In this document: one piece after another, positions 8,242 to 20,600 of the stretch
Numbering within the stretch: position 1 is the first letter of the stretch
How the letters are laid out: each line of letters opens with the position of its first letter
Assembly: GCA_963169075.1 (NCBI GenBank)
Contig: CAUJGC010000464.1
Location: 1-35,461 of the forward strand
DNA: 35,461 bases
Source of the DNA: Myxococcota bacterium
GTDB taxonomy: Bacteria > Myxococcota_A > Bradymonadia > Bradymonadales > GCA-2716585
Reading direction: 5' to 3'
Position numbers and translations under genes: made by a program
The notes under the pieces: model-generated
Told to the model about the DNA's origin: nothing
What the model saw: only the letters and a program-made list of their open reading frames with translations
The model's database searches: none

Positions 8242-9690
8242 ATGTGTGAGCGAGGAGCGTGGGGGCGTGGGGTGGTCGGGGTGGTGGCGTGTGTCGCGGC
8301 GCTGGTCGCCTCCTCGCCGGCCTGGGGTCAGGAGGCGACGCTCTACACGTTGCCCACAGCCAGCTATAAAGGTGAGGTATCTTCGGTGGTTGCGCCGAAG
8401 ATCGACTCCGTGCTGAAGGAGCGCCTGAGCGGTCGCCCGAAGCTGAAGCTGGCGCCGCGCTACGGCGAGGAGGGGACGAAGACGGGGAACGCGGCGATCC
8501 AGGAGGCGAAGGACGCCTACAACTCGGGGATCGGGCTCCTGGTGACGGAGGACTTCGAGGGGGCGGCCAAGAAGTTCCAGCGGGCGGTGCAGCTCTTCGA
8601 GCAGAACCTGGCAGGCGTGGACAGCTTCGAGCTGCTGGCCGACGCGCAGCTTCGGATGGGGCTGGCCTTCCTGAAGGCGGGCTTCGATCTGGACGCGAAG
8701 ACGGCGCTGAAGGCCTACGCCAACATGGTGCCAGACGCCAAGCTCTCCCGGGAGGACTACCCCGAGGAGCTGGTGGAGCAGGTCGAGAAAGAGCACCGCC
8801 GGATGGAGAAGCGCGGTCCGGGGGTCCTGAAGGTGGACTCGACGCCCGCGGGCGCGACGGTGGAGCTGGACGGCAAGGCGGTGGGGGTGACGCCCCTGGA
8901 GCTGAAGACCGCCCCTTCGGGGTCGCACTACCTGGTGGTGCGGCCTCCGGGCGGCGGCGGCGTGCCGTTCGCGCAGAAGATCACAGTGCAGGGCAAAGGG
9001 GAGGTGGACGCCTTCGCCGCGAACCTGACCACAGGGACGCCGCAGGTGGACGCGGGCGGCGAGGAGGGGCCGGTCTTCCTCGTGGAGGCCAAGCGCCGCG
9101 CCCAGGCCGGTGAGGTCGATCCGTCGATGGCGCCCTACCTGAAGGAGCTGGCGGAGCAGACGAGGTCGAGCGCGGTGGCGTTCGTGGTCATGCGCAAGGG
9201 GAAGGGGGGGCGCTTTGTGGCGTGGCCCTTCGTCTACGAGGCGTCGAGCGATCGGATCGCGCTGCTGGATCGCGTGGAGTTCGACGCCTCGCTGACGACG
9301 GTGCAGGTGGACGGCTACAAGCTGAGCGAGGCCCTGGCGTCGGCGGTGCTCGCCTTCCCCGCCGAGCGGGCGATCACGGGCAACCCCTTTGACGAGGCCC
9401 CTGCGGTGGCGGTGGTCACGCCGCCCACGGGCGGCGGCGTGCTGACGCCCGTGGAGCCGGTGGAGCCGGCGGGCGGCGGGGTGGTGACGCCGCTGGTGCC
9501 GATCGAGCCGGTGGTCGGGGAGGGGCCGCCGGTGCCGGAGGCGGACGAGGACAAGTGGTACACGTCCTGGTGGATGTGGACCGGGGTGAGCGTGCTGGTG
9601 GTCGGCGGCGCGCTGGCGGGCGGCGCGCTGCTTTTGGACTCGGAGGCCCCGGAGCAGCCCAAGGGGTTCTCGACGACGGTGCGGTGGTAG
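8242..9690 (+). CDS. PEGA-domain envelope protein with N-terminal signal peptide and C-terminal TM helix (about 482 aa)
   Basis: MCERGAWGRGVVGVVACVAALVASSPAWGQ signal peptide. TPR-like helical segment. PEGA motif GVLKVDSTPAGATVELDGKAVGVTPLELKTAPSGSHYLVVRPPGG. C-terminal WTGVSVLVVGGALAGGALLL. Confidence 0.88.
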   Translation: MCERGAWGRGVVGVVACVAALVASSPAWGQEATLYTLPTASYKGEVSSVVAPKIDSVLKERLSGRPKLKLAPRYGEEGTKTGNAAIQEAKDAYNSGIGLLVTEDFEGAAKKFQRAVQLFEQNLAGVDSFELLADAQLRMGLAFLKAGFDLDAKTALKAYANMVPDAKLSREDYPEELVEQVEKEHRRMEKRGPGVLKVDSTPAGATVELDGKAVGVTPLELKTAPSGSHYLVVRPPGGGGVPFAQKITVQGKGEVDAFAANLTTGTPQVDAGGEEGPVFLVEAKRRAQAGEVDPSMAPYLKELAEQTRSSAVAFVVMRKGKGGRFVAWPFVYEASSDRIALLDRVEFDASLTTVQVDGYKLSEALASAVLAFPAERAITGNPFDEAPAVAVVTPPTGGGVLTPVEPVEPAGGGVVTPLVPIEPVVGEGPPVPEADEDKWYTSWWMWTGVSVLVVGGALAGGALLLDSEAPEQPKGFSTTVRW

Positions 9691-9758
9691 CGGGTGTCTG
9701 GGGTGAGTGAGCTGTTGTTGGATGATGTCATGATTTATCGAGTCAGCGTGAGGCAGCG

Positions 9759-11489
9759 ATGAGGACGATGGGGAGGCGTGCAGAGCGTTGGGTGCGTGCG
9801 GGGTGGGCGGCGCTCCTGGCGACGGGGCTCCTGGCGGGTTGCACCGAGGCGCGGGTGGACGAGGAGCAGCTCTCGGCGCTGGTCTTCACGCCGGAGGGGG
9901 CGCAGATCCCGGCGGTGAGCGGTCTGGAGACGGTGCGCCTGACGGCGATGGACTACTCGCGGCGCGAGGTGCTGGCGCAGGCGGAGTTCCCCTACGGCAG
10001 CGGCGGCGGGACGCTGGGCGGGGTGACCTTCGCGGAGCGCCTCCAGCTGGTGGTCGAGGGGCTGGACGCGCTGGGGAACCCGCTCCTGCAGGGGCGGAGC
10101 ATGCCGTTCCGCTACCTGGCGGGGGATCGCGTGGACGCGCCGCGGATCTTCCTCTCGACGCCGGACACCTTCTCAGAGGCGACCGCGCTGACGGGGGAGG
10201 GCGACGCGCTCCAGCCGCAGGAGGTGCGCTTCCAGGTGGCGTCGCCGCGCGCGGGTCACGCGGCGGTGCGCCTCAAGAACGGGCTGGTGCTGGTGGTGGG
10301 CGGCGCGCAGCTCACGACGGAGGCGGCGGAGGGGCTGGCGCTCCCCGGGCTGCCGGAGGGGTTGGAGGTAGACAGCGCCGAGGACGACGGGGGCGTGCTG
10401 GACACCGCCGAGCTCTACGATCCGGCGACGGGGCTCTTCTTCCCGATGCCGTCGATGCGCTTCCCGCGCGCCTTCCACACGGCGACGCTGCTGGATGACG
10501 GCCGCGTGCTGGTGGCGGGCGGCGTGACGGTGCTGGACGGGGACGACGGGCCGGAGTTGGCGACGCTGGCCTCCGCCGAGATCTTCGACCCCTCCCAGCC
10601 GAGCGCGCCCTGGACGCTGGTGGCGGGCTCAGGCGAGGGGTTGAGCGACGGGCGGGCGTGGCACACGGCGACGCTGCGGCGCTCGGACGGGAGCGTGGTG
10701 CTGATCGGGGGGCGCCAGATCGACGACGGCGCGGTGGAGGTGCTGGGGACAGCGGAGATCTTCAACCCGCAGCGCGACCGCTTCGAGCTGAACCCCGGCG
10801 ACGAGCCCATCGAGATGGAGACGCCCCGCGCGGGTCACACGGCAGAGCTGGTGTTGAGCGGCCGCGGCGCAGGCAAGACGATCCTGGTGCTGGGCGGCGA
10901 AGGGGAGGGCGGCCCGCTGCGGAGCACGGAGGTGCTGACGGTGGTGGGCGATGGGGCGCGCTCGGCCTTCAGCGAGGGCCCCGCGATGCGCTCGGCGCGG
11001 GTGGGGCACGCGAGCCGCACGGCGTCGGGCAACGGCGGTCGCCAGATCGTCGTGGTGGGGGGCCGCGGCGCCGACGGCGCGCTGGTGGAGGAGATCGAGG
11101 CGGTGGACGTGACGGTGGGGGAGTTCACCTCGCAGGGCCGCCTGAGCGAGCTTCGGGACGCGCCGAGCCTGATCGAGCTGCCACAGACGCAGGACATGGT
11201 GGTGCTGGGCGGCCTCGGCGAGGACGGGCGCCCGGTGCGAGCCGCCGAGCGCCTGGCCTTCAACCCGGTGGACGGGAGCTATACGCGGGTGCCTGTGGAC
11301 GGGCCGATGGTCCGCGCCCGCCACCTGCACACGGCGACGCTGATGGACAACGGCCTGGTGCTGGTGACGGGCGGCGTGAGCGGCGCGTCGCTGACAAGCC
11401 AGGACGACGTGGAGTTCTTCAACGCCGACGACGGTGAGCCGGGCTTCAGCTATGAGGCCTCCGGTGGGGAGAGCGGCTTCTCGGAGTAG
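9759..11489 (+). CDS. Kelch-repeat lipoprotein (576 aa)
   Basis: Lipobox LLATGLLAGC. Repeated Kelch-type units RAGHAAVRLKNGLVLVVGG, RAFHTATLLDDGRVLVAGG, RAWHTATLRRSDGSVVLIGG, RARHLHTATLMDNGLVLVTGG. Confidence 0.9.
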   Translation: MRTMGRRAERWVRAGWAALLATGLLAGCTEARVDEEQLSALVFTPEGAQIPAVSGLETVRLTAMDYSRREVLAQAEFPYGSGGGTLGGVTFAERLQLVVEGLDALGNPLLQGRSMPFRYLAGDRVDAPRIFLSTPDTFSEATALTGEGDALQPQEVRFQVASPRAGHAAVRLKNGLVLVVGGAQLTTEAAEGLALPGLPEGLEVDSAEDDGGVLDTAELYDPATGLFFPMPSMRFPRAFHTATLLDDGRVLVAGGVTVLDGDDGPELATLASAEIFDPSQPSAPWTLVAGSGEGLSDGRAWHTATLRRSDGSVVLIGGRQIDDGAVEVLGTAEIFNPQRDRFELNPGDEPIEMETPRAGHTAELVLSGRGAGKTILVLGGEGEGGPLRSTEVLTVVGDGARSAFSEGPAMRSARVGHASRTASGNGGRQIVVVGGRGADGALVEEIEAVDVTVGEFTSQGRLSELRDAPSLIELPQTQDMVVLGGLGEDGRPVRAAERLAFNPVDGSYTRVPVDGPMVRARHLHTATLMDNGLVLVTGGVSGASLTSQDDVEFFNADDGEPGFSYEASGGESGFSE

Positions 11490-11504
11490 CAGGTGCGTCG
11501 CGGG

Positions 11505-11528
11505 GCGCCGTCAGAGAGCTGACGGCGC
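11505..11528 (+). other. GC-rich stem-loop downstream of the Kelch lipoprotein gene
   Basis: Perfect 10-bp inverted repeat GCGCCGTCAG-AGAG-CTGACGGCGC. No U tract. Confidence 0.7.
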
Positions 11529-11648
11529 GCCGTGGTACGGATCTTGATGCTTCGCGGAGGTGAGATCAGGGACCGCGTCGTGTGTTGGTTTGAAGCACGG
11601 CGTCAACGACGACCTCGGCGGGTGCGCCCGCAGAGCGAGGCAGGAAGC

Positions 11649-14600
11649 ATGGTCAAGGACGCGCGCGCTTGGTTGGGTCGCTCGGGGTGGATGCCGGGTC
11701 GGCTCTCGTTCGGGGTGGTGCTGGCGGCGCTGGCCGCGCTGGCCTCCTTCGTGTGGGCGGCGCCTGCGGAGGCGGTGGTGTCGGGGGTGCGCCACACGCG
11801 CTTCCAGACCTTCCAGGTCTTCGGGGACGCGGTGAGCGTGGGGAACACGCTCATGGGCAACACGGTGAGCCAGCCCGCGGTCAACTCGTTCCTCTTGAGC
11901 GAGAGCCAGGCGATCCTCCAGGGGCTGCCCAGCAACGCCGGGATCGAGGGCGCCTACCTCTTCTGGTCGGGCTCCACCGAGGGGCGCCCGGATCGCGACG
12001 CCCGCCTGGTCCTCCCCAACGGCGTCACGCGGACCGTCACCGCCGACACCTGCTTCACCTCGCCTGTCTTCGGGGGCTTCTTCTACTGCCGCGCCGATGT
12101 GACGGCGCTCCTGGCAGCCAACCCCGCCAGCGCCGGCAACTACAACGGAACCGTCCGGGTGGGGGACGTGCAGGCGCGCCCCGGGACGCTGGACGAGAAC
12201 GGCGAGTGCATCGAGCCGAACCTCTGCCAGGCCTTCTACGCGGCGTGGTCGCTGGCGGTGGTCTACACCGATCCCAACGCGACGACCCTGCGCGACGTGA
12301 CAATTTTTGATGGATTCCGTCAGTTTGACGAGGATTTTTCATCAGGAATCGACACATTTGCCATCGACGGCTTCGAGGTCGCCAACCCGCCCCAGGGGCG
12401 CTTCGCCTACTTCGCCATGGAGGGGGATGAGCTGCTCGGGGTGCCGCCGCAGGACGTGGACTCGTCCCCGGATGTGCGCTGCTCGGACTGCTTTGACTTC
12501 ATGGACTTCAACGGCACCCGGCTGGTGGATGGGCGCGGGTGGCCGAACAACCTCTTCAACTCGACCACCTCGCTCGGGGTGGATCTGGACTCGTTTGACG
12601 TGTCGGGGCTGGTGCGGTCCGGGGATCGCTCGGTGACGATCACGGTGGGGAGCGGGGACGGGAACCCGACCTTCCAGGGGGGCGGCGGCGAGTCCTTCTT
12701 CCTGGGCTATGTGCTCCTGAGCCTGAACCGCCTGGCGCCCAACTTCCGCACCAACGCCACCGTGAAGACGGTGGACCCCAGCGAGGCCGGCCCCGGCGAG
12801 ACCGTCTTCTTCTCGATCACGGTGACCAACGGCGGGAGCCTGGACGCGACCAACGTCGTGCTGCGGGACGCGCTGAACTCGAATTTGATCTATGTGCCCG
12901 GCTCGACCCGCGTGGATGGGGCGGCGGTGGCGGACGGCCCCGGCGGCGCGGCGCCCTTCGCGTCGGGCCTGAGCCTGGGGACGATCCCCTTCAACGGCGA
13001 CAACGACCGCCGGGTGACCTTCCGGGCGACGGTGCGGGCCGGGGTCGCAGGCGGCACGGTGATCCCCAACGTGGCGACGATCACGGCGCGGGAGCTGCCC
13101 GAGCCGACGCCCACCAACGAGGCCACGATCCGGGTGGCGGCGCCGACCCTGGGGCAGCCCACCAAGTCCTTCCAGGACGCCAACGGCGGGAGCATCGAGC
13201 CCGGCGACATCATCAACTACACCATCTTCATCCCGAACGACTCGGGCCGCACGGCCTCGGCGGTGACCTTCGTGGACGATATGCCGGGCTTTGTGCAGCT
13301 CCGCTCGGTGGCGCCGACCCCCTACACCGACCGCTCCGACCCCAACGGGGGCCTCAACGGCACGGGGCGGGTGGAGGTGCGCGACATCTTGATACCTGCC
13401 AACATCAGCGGCGTCTTTATCAGCTATAGTGTCCAGATCGACAGCGTCGAGGAGCTGATCGCGCAGGGGGTGGACCCGGCGTCCATCGACGGGCTGACGA
13501 TCGTGAACCAGGGCCGGGTGTCGGCGCCCTTCCTGAGCGCGGCGCTCCTGACGGACAACCCGGCGACGGCGGCGACGCCGGACCCGACCTCGTTCCGCAT
13601 CACCAGCAGCATCAACTTCCAGAACCCGGACACCTTCAAGCGGGTGGAGGATCTGAACGGCGGGTCGCTGGTGCCCGGGGACCGCCTCCGCTACACGATC
13701 TCGCTGCGGAACACGGGGAACCGCGCGACCTCCATCAACCTGAGCGACGATCTGCCGCCCTTCGTGGAGGGCTTCACGCTGGAGACGCCGCTGGCGGAGG
13801 CGACGTTCGCCCCGGCGCCCGCAGGCGCGAACGCGACAGGTCGCCTGACGGTGACCGGGCTGGAGGTGGCTGGGGGCAGCCGGGTGGAGCTGCGCTTCAC
13901 CGTGACGGTGCGGGACGACGCGCCGGGGGGCTCGCGGATCGGGAACGTGGCGCAGCTCCAGGTGCCTGCGGCGCCGACCCAGAGCCGCGCGCTGGCCTCG
14001 ACGGTGCTGACGGTGACCTCGGGGCCGGACCTCAGCGGAGCCACCAAGGAGGTCGTGGGCGCGCCGCCGGGCGGCTTCCAGCCCGGCGATGAGGTGACGT
14101 GGCGCCTGGCGGTGACCAACACCGGGAACCGGGCGGCGACGAACGTGCGCCTGGACGACGACGTGGCGCTGAACCTGACCTTTGTGTCGGCCACCGACGG
14201 CGGGGCCTTCAACGCGGCGCAGCGCCGGGTGCGCTGGACGCTGGGGGACATCGCCGCAGGCGAGACGCGCCAGGTGACGGTGGTGACGCGGATCAACTCG
14301 CCGCTGGCCAACGGGACGCGCATCCGCAACCAGGGCGTCCTCTTCGCGGACAACCTCGCCAGCGGGGTCGTGACCGACGACCCGAGCACGGCGGCGGTGG
14401 ACGACTTCACGATCATCACGGTGCGCTCGGAGCCCTCGTTTGTCGGCACGACCAAGACGGTCGAGGATCTGAACGGCGGCGAGTTCGAGCCCGGCGACCG
14501 CGTGCGCTACCGCATCGAGGTCCGCAACACCGGCCGCGAGGTGGCGACCGGGGTGGCCCTGAGCGATCCCGTCGACGGCGTGCGCCTGAGCGTGGAGTCG

Positions 14601-17600
14601 GTGGGGCAGGGCGGGCAGCTGGGCGGCGGGGTGATCCAGTGGACCCCGGCGACGACGCCGGCGCTGGCCTCGGTGGCGCCCGGCTCCTCGGTGGTGCTGG
14701 ACTTCACGGCGCGGCTGGCGGGGACGCTGACCAACGGCGAGGAGGTGCGGAACCAGGGCTTCATCGTCTCGGCGCAGACGCCGGAGCCGGTGGGGACCGA
14801 CGATCCGGTGACGCCGGAGGTGGGGGACCCGACCTCGATCTTCATCCGGGCGACCCCGGCGCTGGCAGGCGCCATCAAGTCGGTGGTGGACGAGAACCAG
14901 GGGCAGCCCCAGCCGGGCGATGTGCTCACCTGGACGATCCAGCTCCCCAACAGCGGCACCGGCCCGGCTCGCGGCGTGGTGGTGAGCGACGTGGTGAGCG
15001 CGTCGCTGACCGACGTGGCGCCGCTGGACGGCGGCGTCTTCGACGCCGCGACCCGCACGATCACCTGGCGGCTCGCCGGGCCGATCCCGCCGGGCGAGCA
15101 GGCCGAGGTGCGCTTCCGCTCGACCATCGCGCCCGGTACCGCCGATGGTACCGCCGTCTCCAACCAGGCCCGGGTCACCACGGTGGATCTCCCCGGTGAG
15201 ACGATCCTGAGCGACGACCCCAACACGGCGGCGGTGGATGATCCCACGACGCTGGTGGTCCGCGCCCAGCCCGACTTTGTTCTGAGCACCAAGTTCGTCC
15301 GCAACGAGGACAACCCCGGCGCGGGCTTCCAGCCCGGCGACACGATCAGCTACGAGCTCACCGTGCGCAACACCGGCTCCCAGGCCGGGACCGCGGTCCA
15401 GGTCATCGACGATCTCCCCGAGGGCCTGGAGGCCATCGAGGTGCAGGACGGCGGGACCCTCACCGGGCGCCAGGCCCGGTGGTCGCTGGGGACGCTGGCC
15501 CCCGGCGCCGAGGAGACGCTCCTGATCCGCGCCCGGATCGTGAACCCCATCGACGACGGCACCCAGATCGCCAACCAGGCCTTCATCTCCAGCGCCGAGG
15601 TGCCCACCCCGGTCCCCACCGACAACCCCAACACCGCCGAGGAGGACGACCCGACGGTCTTCGCCGTCTCCTCCCGCCCGGTCTTCCTGGGCAGCCGCAA
15701 GCTCTTCACCGATCTGGACGCCGCCCCCGGCGAGCCGGTCAAGCCCGGCCACCTCCTGCGCTGGACCATCGACGTGATCAACAGCGGCACCTCCTCGGCG
15801 CGGGACGTCGTGGTGAGCGACGTGGTGGACGCGAACCTGGTGGACGTGACGCCGGAGCTGGGCACCTTCGACGCGGCCTCCCGCACGATCCGCTGGAGCG
15901 CCGCCGAGATCCCCGCCCTCGCCAATGTGGCCCCCGACGGCCAGCCCATCCAGGTGGCCTTCACCGCGCGGGTGCGCCTGCCGCTGGACAACGGCACCCT
16001 CATCGCCAACCAGGCCCGCATCGCCTCCGCCGAGATCCCCGAGGGCGAGCTGAGCGACGACCCCCGCACCGCCGACTTCCCCGACGCCACCACCGCGCAG
16101 GTCGTCTCGGCGGCGGACTTCACCGCCGCCACCAAGGCCGTCTCGCCCCCCGCCGCAGGCGTCTACCGCCCCGGCGACGAGGTCACCTACACCCTCTCCT
16201 TCACCAACAACGGCGACGCGGTGGCCTCCAACGTGGTCGTGACCGACGTCCTCGACCCCAGCCTCCTCTTCGTCTCGGCCACCGACGGCGGCCGCTTCGC
16301 GGCGCCCCAGGTGACCTGGGATCGCCAGAGCACCCCCGCCCTCGCCAGCGTCGCCCCCGGTCAGACCGTCGTCCTCCGCCTCACCGCCGCCCTCTCCTCG
16401 CCGCTCACCAACGGCCTGGAGGTCTTCAACCAGGCGCGGATCACCGCAGAGGGCTTCGTGAACCCCGTGGTCACCGACGATCCCTCCACCGACGCGCTGG
16501 ATGATCCCACGCTCCTGACGGTGACCTCGGCGCCGACGCTCACGGCCAGCACCAAGGCCGTCCGCGATCTGGACGGCGACGGCTTCTTTGAGCCGGGGGA
16601 CGTGGTGGAGTATACGATCCGCGTCCAGAACGACGGCAGCGACGAGGCGCGCAGCACCGTCGTGACGGATCAGGTGGACGTGGCCTCGCTGGAGGAGGTG
16701 ACGCCGCTGGACGGCGGGCGCCTCCAGGGGAATACGATCACCTGGACCTCCGCGGGCACGCCGGGGCTGGCCTCGGTGCGCCCCGGCGCCGCCGGGGTCG
16801 TCTCGGTCCGCTTCCGCGCCACGCTCCAGCGCGGCCTCCTGGACGGCGCCCGGATCCTCAACCAGGCGTCCCTGAGCGCCGAGGGCGCCGAGCCCACCGT
16901 CACCGACGATCCCGCCACCCCCGAGGTGGACGACCCCACCGCCCTCCGCGTCACCGCCGCGCCCCGCTTCACCCGCTTCACCAAGCGCGTCGAGGATCTC
17001 AACGGCGGCCAGATCGAGGGCGGCGACCGCCTCCGCTACACCCTGACCGCGACCAACGACGGCACCCAGCCCGGCCAGCTCGTCCAGATCAACGATCCCC
17101 TCGATCCCAACCTGGAGGCGGTGGCGGCCCAAGACGGCGGCGCCGTGGTCGGCCGCGCCGTCCAGTGGTCCCTGGGCACCGTCGCGCCCGGCGAGCAGCG
17201 CGAGGTGCGCTTCGAGGCCACCGTCCGCGGCGGCGTCGAGGACGGCACCGCGATCGTCAACCAGGCGGGCCTGACGGCCACCAGCGTCCCCCAGGTCCTC
17301 AGCGATGACCCCTCCACCCCCGCCGAGGGCGACGCCACGGTGGTCGTGGTCAACGCCGAGCCCGACTTCTCGGCCCTCACGATGGGGGTCCGGGTGGTGG
17401 ACGGCGGCGCGGTCGCTCCGGGCGCCCTCATCGAGTACGAGCTGATCGTCACCAACACCGGCTCCGGCCCGGGCCGGGACGTGATCCTCCGCGACCCCAT
17501 CGACGCGGCGCTGCTGGAGGACATCCAGCCCAGCGACAACGGCCGCGTCGAGGCCGGGGTGGTGACGTGGACCGCGGCGGAGCTGCCGATCCTGGCGGCC

Positions 17601-20600
17601 TTCCCCACCACCGAGACGCGGCGCCTGACGATCCGGGCCCGCATCCGCGAGGGGCTGCCCAACGGCGTCGTCATCCTGAACCAGGTCAACCTCATCGCCC
17701 AGGACACGCCGGAGGTGCTCAGCGACGATCCGACCACGGCGGCGCTGGACGATCCCACCCGCATCACGCTGGCCTATCCCGCCATCGCGGCCTTCGACAA
17801 GGAGGTCCGCGACGTGGACGGCGGGCTGGCCGAGGCCGGCGATCAGGTGGAGTACACCCTCACCCTCCGCAACGACACCGGCGTCCCCCTCAACAACGCC
17901 GTCGTCGAGGACACCCTGGACGCTGCGCTCACCGAGGTGCAGGTCGAGGGCGGCCGCTTCGACGAGGGGACGCGCCTCGTGCGCTTCGACGCCGGGACCA
18001 ACGGCGCGCTGGGGGCGGTGGCGCCCGGCGGCCAGGTGGCCCTGCGCTTCACCGCGCGCATCGCCCAGGACGCGCAGCCGGGGCTCCAGATCGCCAACCA
18101 GGCGCGGGCCTCGTCGCCGCAGGTGGCCGGGCTGGAGCGCCGCTCCGACGACCCCAACACGGCGGCGGTGCAGGACCCCACCGTGATCACGGTCCAGGCG
18201 CCGGCCCTGGCGGATCTGAACAACACGACGAAGCTCGTCATCGACGAGAACGGCGGCCTGGTCGAGCCCGGTGACCGCCTGACCTGGGAGATCACGGTGC
18301 GCAACGAGGGGCGCGTCGCCGCCACCCGCGTCGCGCTCCTGGATCCGCTCCCTCGCCTGACCCGCTTCATCCCGGGGAGCCTCTTCGTGAACGGGCAGGC
18401 CGCTCCCGGCGCCGAGACGCGCGGCCAGCTCCTCCAGCTCCCCCTGGAGCTGCCCGATCTGGCCCCCGGCGAGTCCGCCGTGGTGCGCTTCTCCACCGAG
18501 GTGTCCGAGGAGGCGCCCACCGGGGCGGTCCTGACCAACCAGGCCATCGTCACGGCCCAGAGCGGCGGAGACGTGGGCGGCGCCCAGGCCACCTTCCAGG
18601 TGGTGACCGACGACCCGACGACCTCGGCGGTGGATGACGCGACGCAGGCGGTGGTGGGCGCGGGGCCGAACGTCTCGCAGCTCAGCAAGATCGCGCGGAT
18701 CGTGGATCAGAACGGCAACGACCGCCTGGATGTCGGGGAGCTGCTGGAGTACGAGATCCGCATCCCCAACCGCGGCAACCTCCCCACCGAGGGGGCGGTC
18801 CTCACGGACGTCCTGCCGATCAACACGACCTACATGTCCGGGACCCTGAGCATCAACGGGGTCGCCCAGACCGACGCCCCCGGCGACGACGTGCTCTCGG
18901 TGGAGGGCAGCGTGCTGACGGCCCGCCTGGGGAGCATCGATCCGGGGACGGCGCCGGTGATCCGCTTCCGCGTCCGCACCGAGCGCGGCCCGGAGGTCAT
19001 CAACCAGGGCGAGCTCTCCGGCGACAACTTCCCCCCCGAGAAGACCGACGCGGACGGCAGCGAGGCCAACGGCGACCAGCCCACGGTGACCCCGGTGGGG
19101 AGCCGCGCGGGCTCGCTGGTGGTGGGCAAGGTGCTCTCGGACGTCAACGGCGGCCGGGTCGCCCCAGGGGACACGCTCCTCTACACCATCACCATCACCA
19201 ACGCCTCCGACGCGCTCATCGAGGACGCCACGCTGGTGGATGAGCTGCCCGCCGAGGTGGACTTCGTGGATCTGGCGCTCGCGCCGGAGGGCACCCTCAC
19301 GGGTCGCCGGACCCTGGAGCTTGCGGGCTTCACGGTGCCGCCCCGCGAGAGCCGGACGGTGGTGATCCGGACGCAGCTCCAGGCGGAGGTCCAGGAGGGC
19401 ACCCGGAGCTGCAACCAGGCGAGCGTCCGCGCGCTGGCGGGGACCCTCAACGTCAGCTCCGATCCGGCCTGCTTCACGGTGGGCGGCGTCCTGGGCGCGG
19501 GCCTGGTGAGCGGCCTGATCTTTGAGGACGCCAACGCCAACGGCGTCTTCGACGAGGCGGGAGATCTGACCTTCCCCAACTTCCTGGTGCGGGTCTTCCG
19601 CGCGGGGGCGTCCTCGGCGCTGGCGGAGGTGGTGACGGGCGACGACGGCGGCTACAACCTGCCGACGCTCACGGAGGGGCGCTACACGCTGCGCTGGTTC
19701 ACCCAGCCCACCGGCGGCGCGCCCGTGCGCTTCGGTCAGATCGAGGGGGTCAGCGTCGGTGACGGCGAGGTGAGCCAGCGCAACCTGCGCATCGACCCGT
19801 CGGGGCGCGTCTACAACGCCCAGAGCGGCGAGGTGATCAGCGGGGCGGAGGTGCAGCTCTTCTACGCGGACGAGGAGCCCGATACGGCGCTGGCGGGTAA
19901 GCTGGTGGCGCCGCAGGATCTCCCCGAGGGGCAGCAGGGCCAGCGCACCGTGGACGGCCTCTACCGCTTCGACGTGGTGCCGGGGCACGTCTACCGCATC
20001 GCGGTGGTGGCCCCGAGCCAGGCCTTCGTCTTCCCCAGCGTCCGCATCCCGGCGGAGCCGCGGATCTGGCGGAGCAGCGAGGACCCGCTCCTGGTGGTCG
20101 AGAGCGCGACGCCGGATCTGAGCGGCCCCACGACGTGGTTCACGACCTTCAACATCACCCCGGACCTGCCCCCCGAGGGCGTCCGCAACAACCACATCCC
20201 CCTGGACCCCCTGAGCGGCTTGATCCAGGTGGACAAGTTCGCCAGCGTCCGCACGGCGACGATCGGTGACGTGGTGACCTACACGGTGCGCGTGACCAAC
20301 CGCTCGTCCCGTGACTTTATCTATGATACGTCCAATAACGTGGGCGGTATCTATATCCAGGATCTCCTGCCGCGCGGCTTCGACTATGTGAAGGGCAGCG
20401 CGCGCCTGCGCCGCATCCGGGGCGGCCAGCCGGTCGCCAGCCAGGAGGCGACCCGCGCGGGAGCGCTCTCCTCGACCTTCGGCCTCCCGGTAGGCGACCT
20501 GAAGATCACGGGCCCGCGGCCGCTGGAGCTGCTGGCAGGCGAGGTCATCGAGCTGCGATATCAACTGCTGGTTGGTATCGATACGAAGCCGGGTGATGAC

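Noticed and set aside
8089-8928. 279-aa minus-strand ORF over the divergent promoter and PEGA gene
   Set aside because: R/H/P-rich translation opposite a coherent signal-peptide-containing PEGA protein.
15131-15153. Short direct repeat ggtaccgccgatggtaccgccg
   Set aside because: Two in-frame copies encoding GTADGTA; ordinary coding redundancy.
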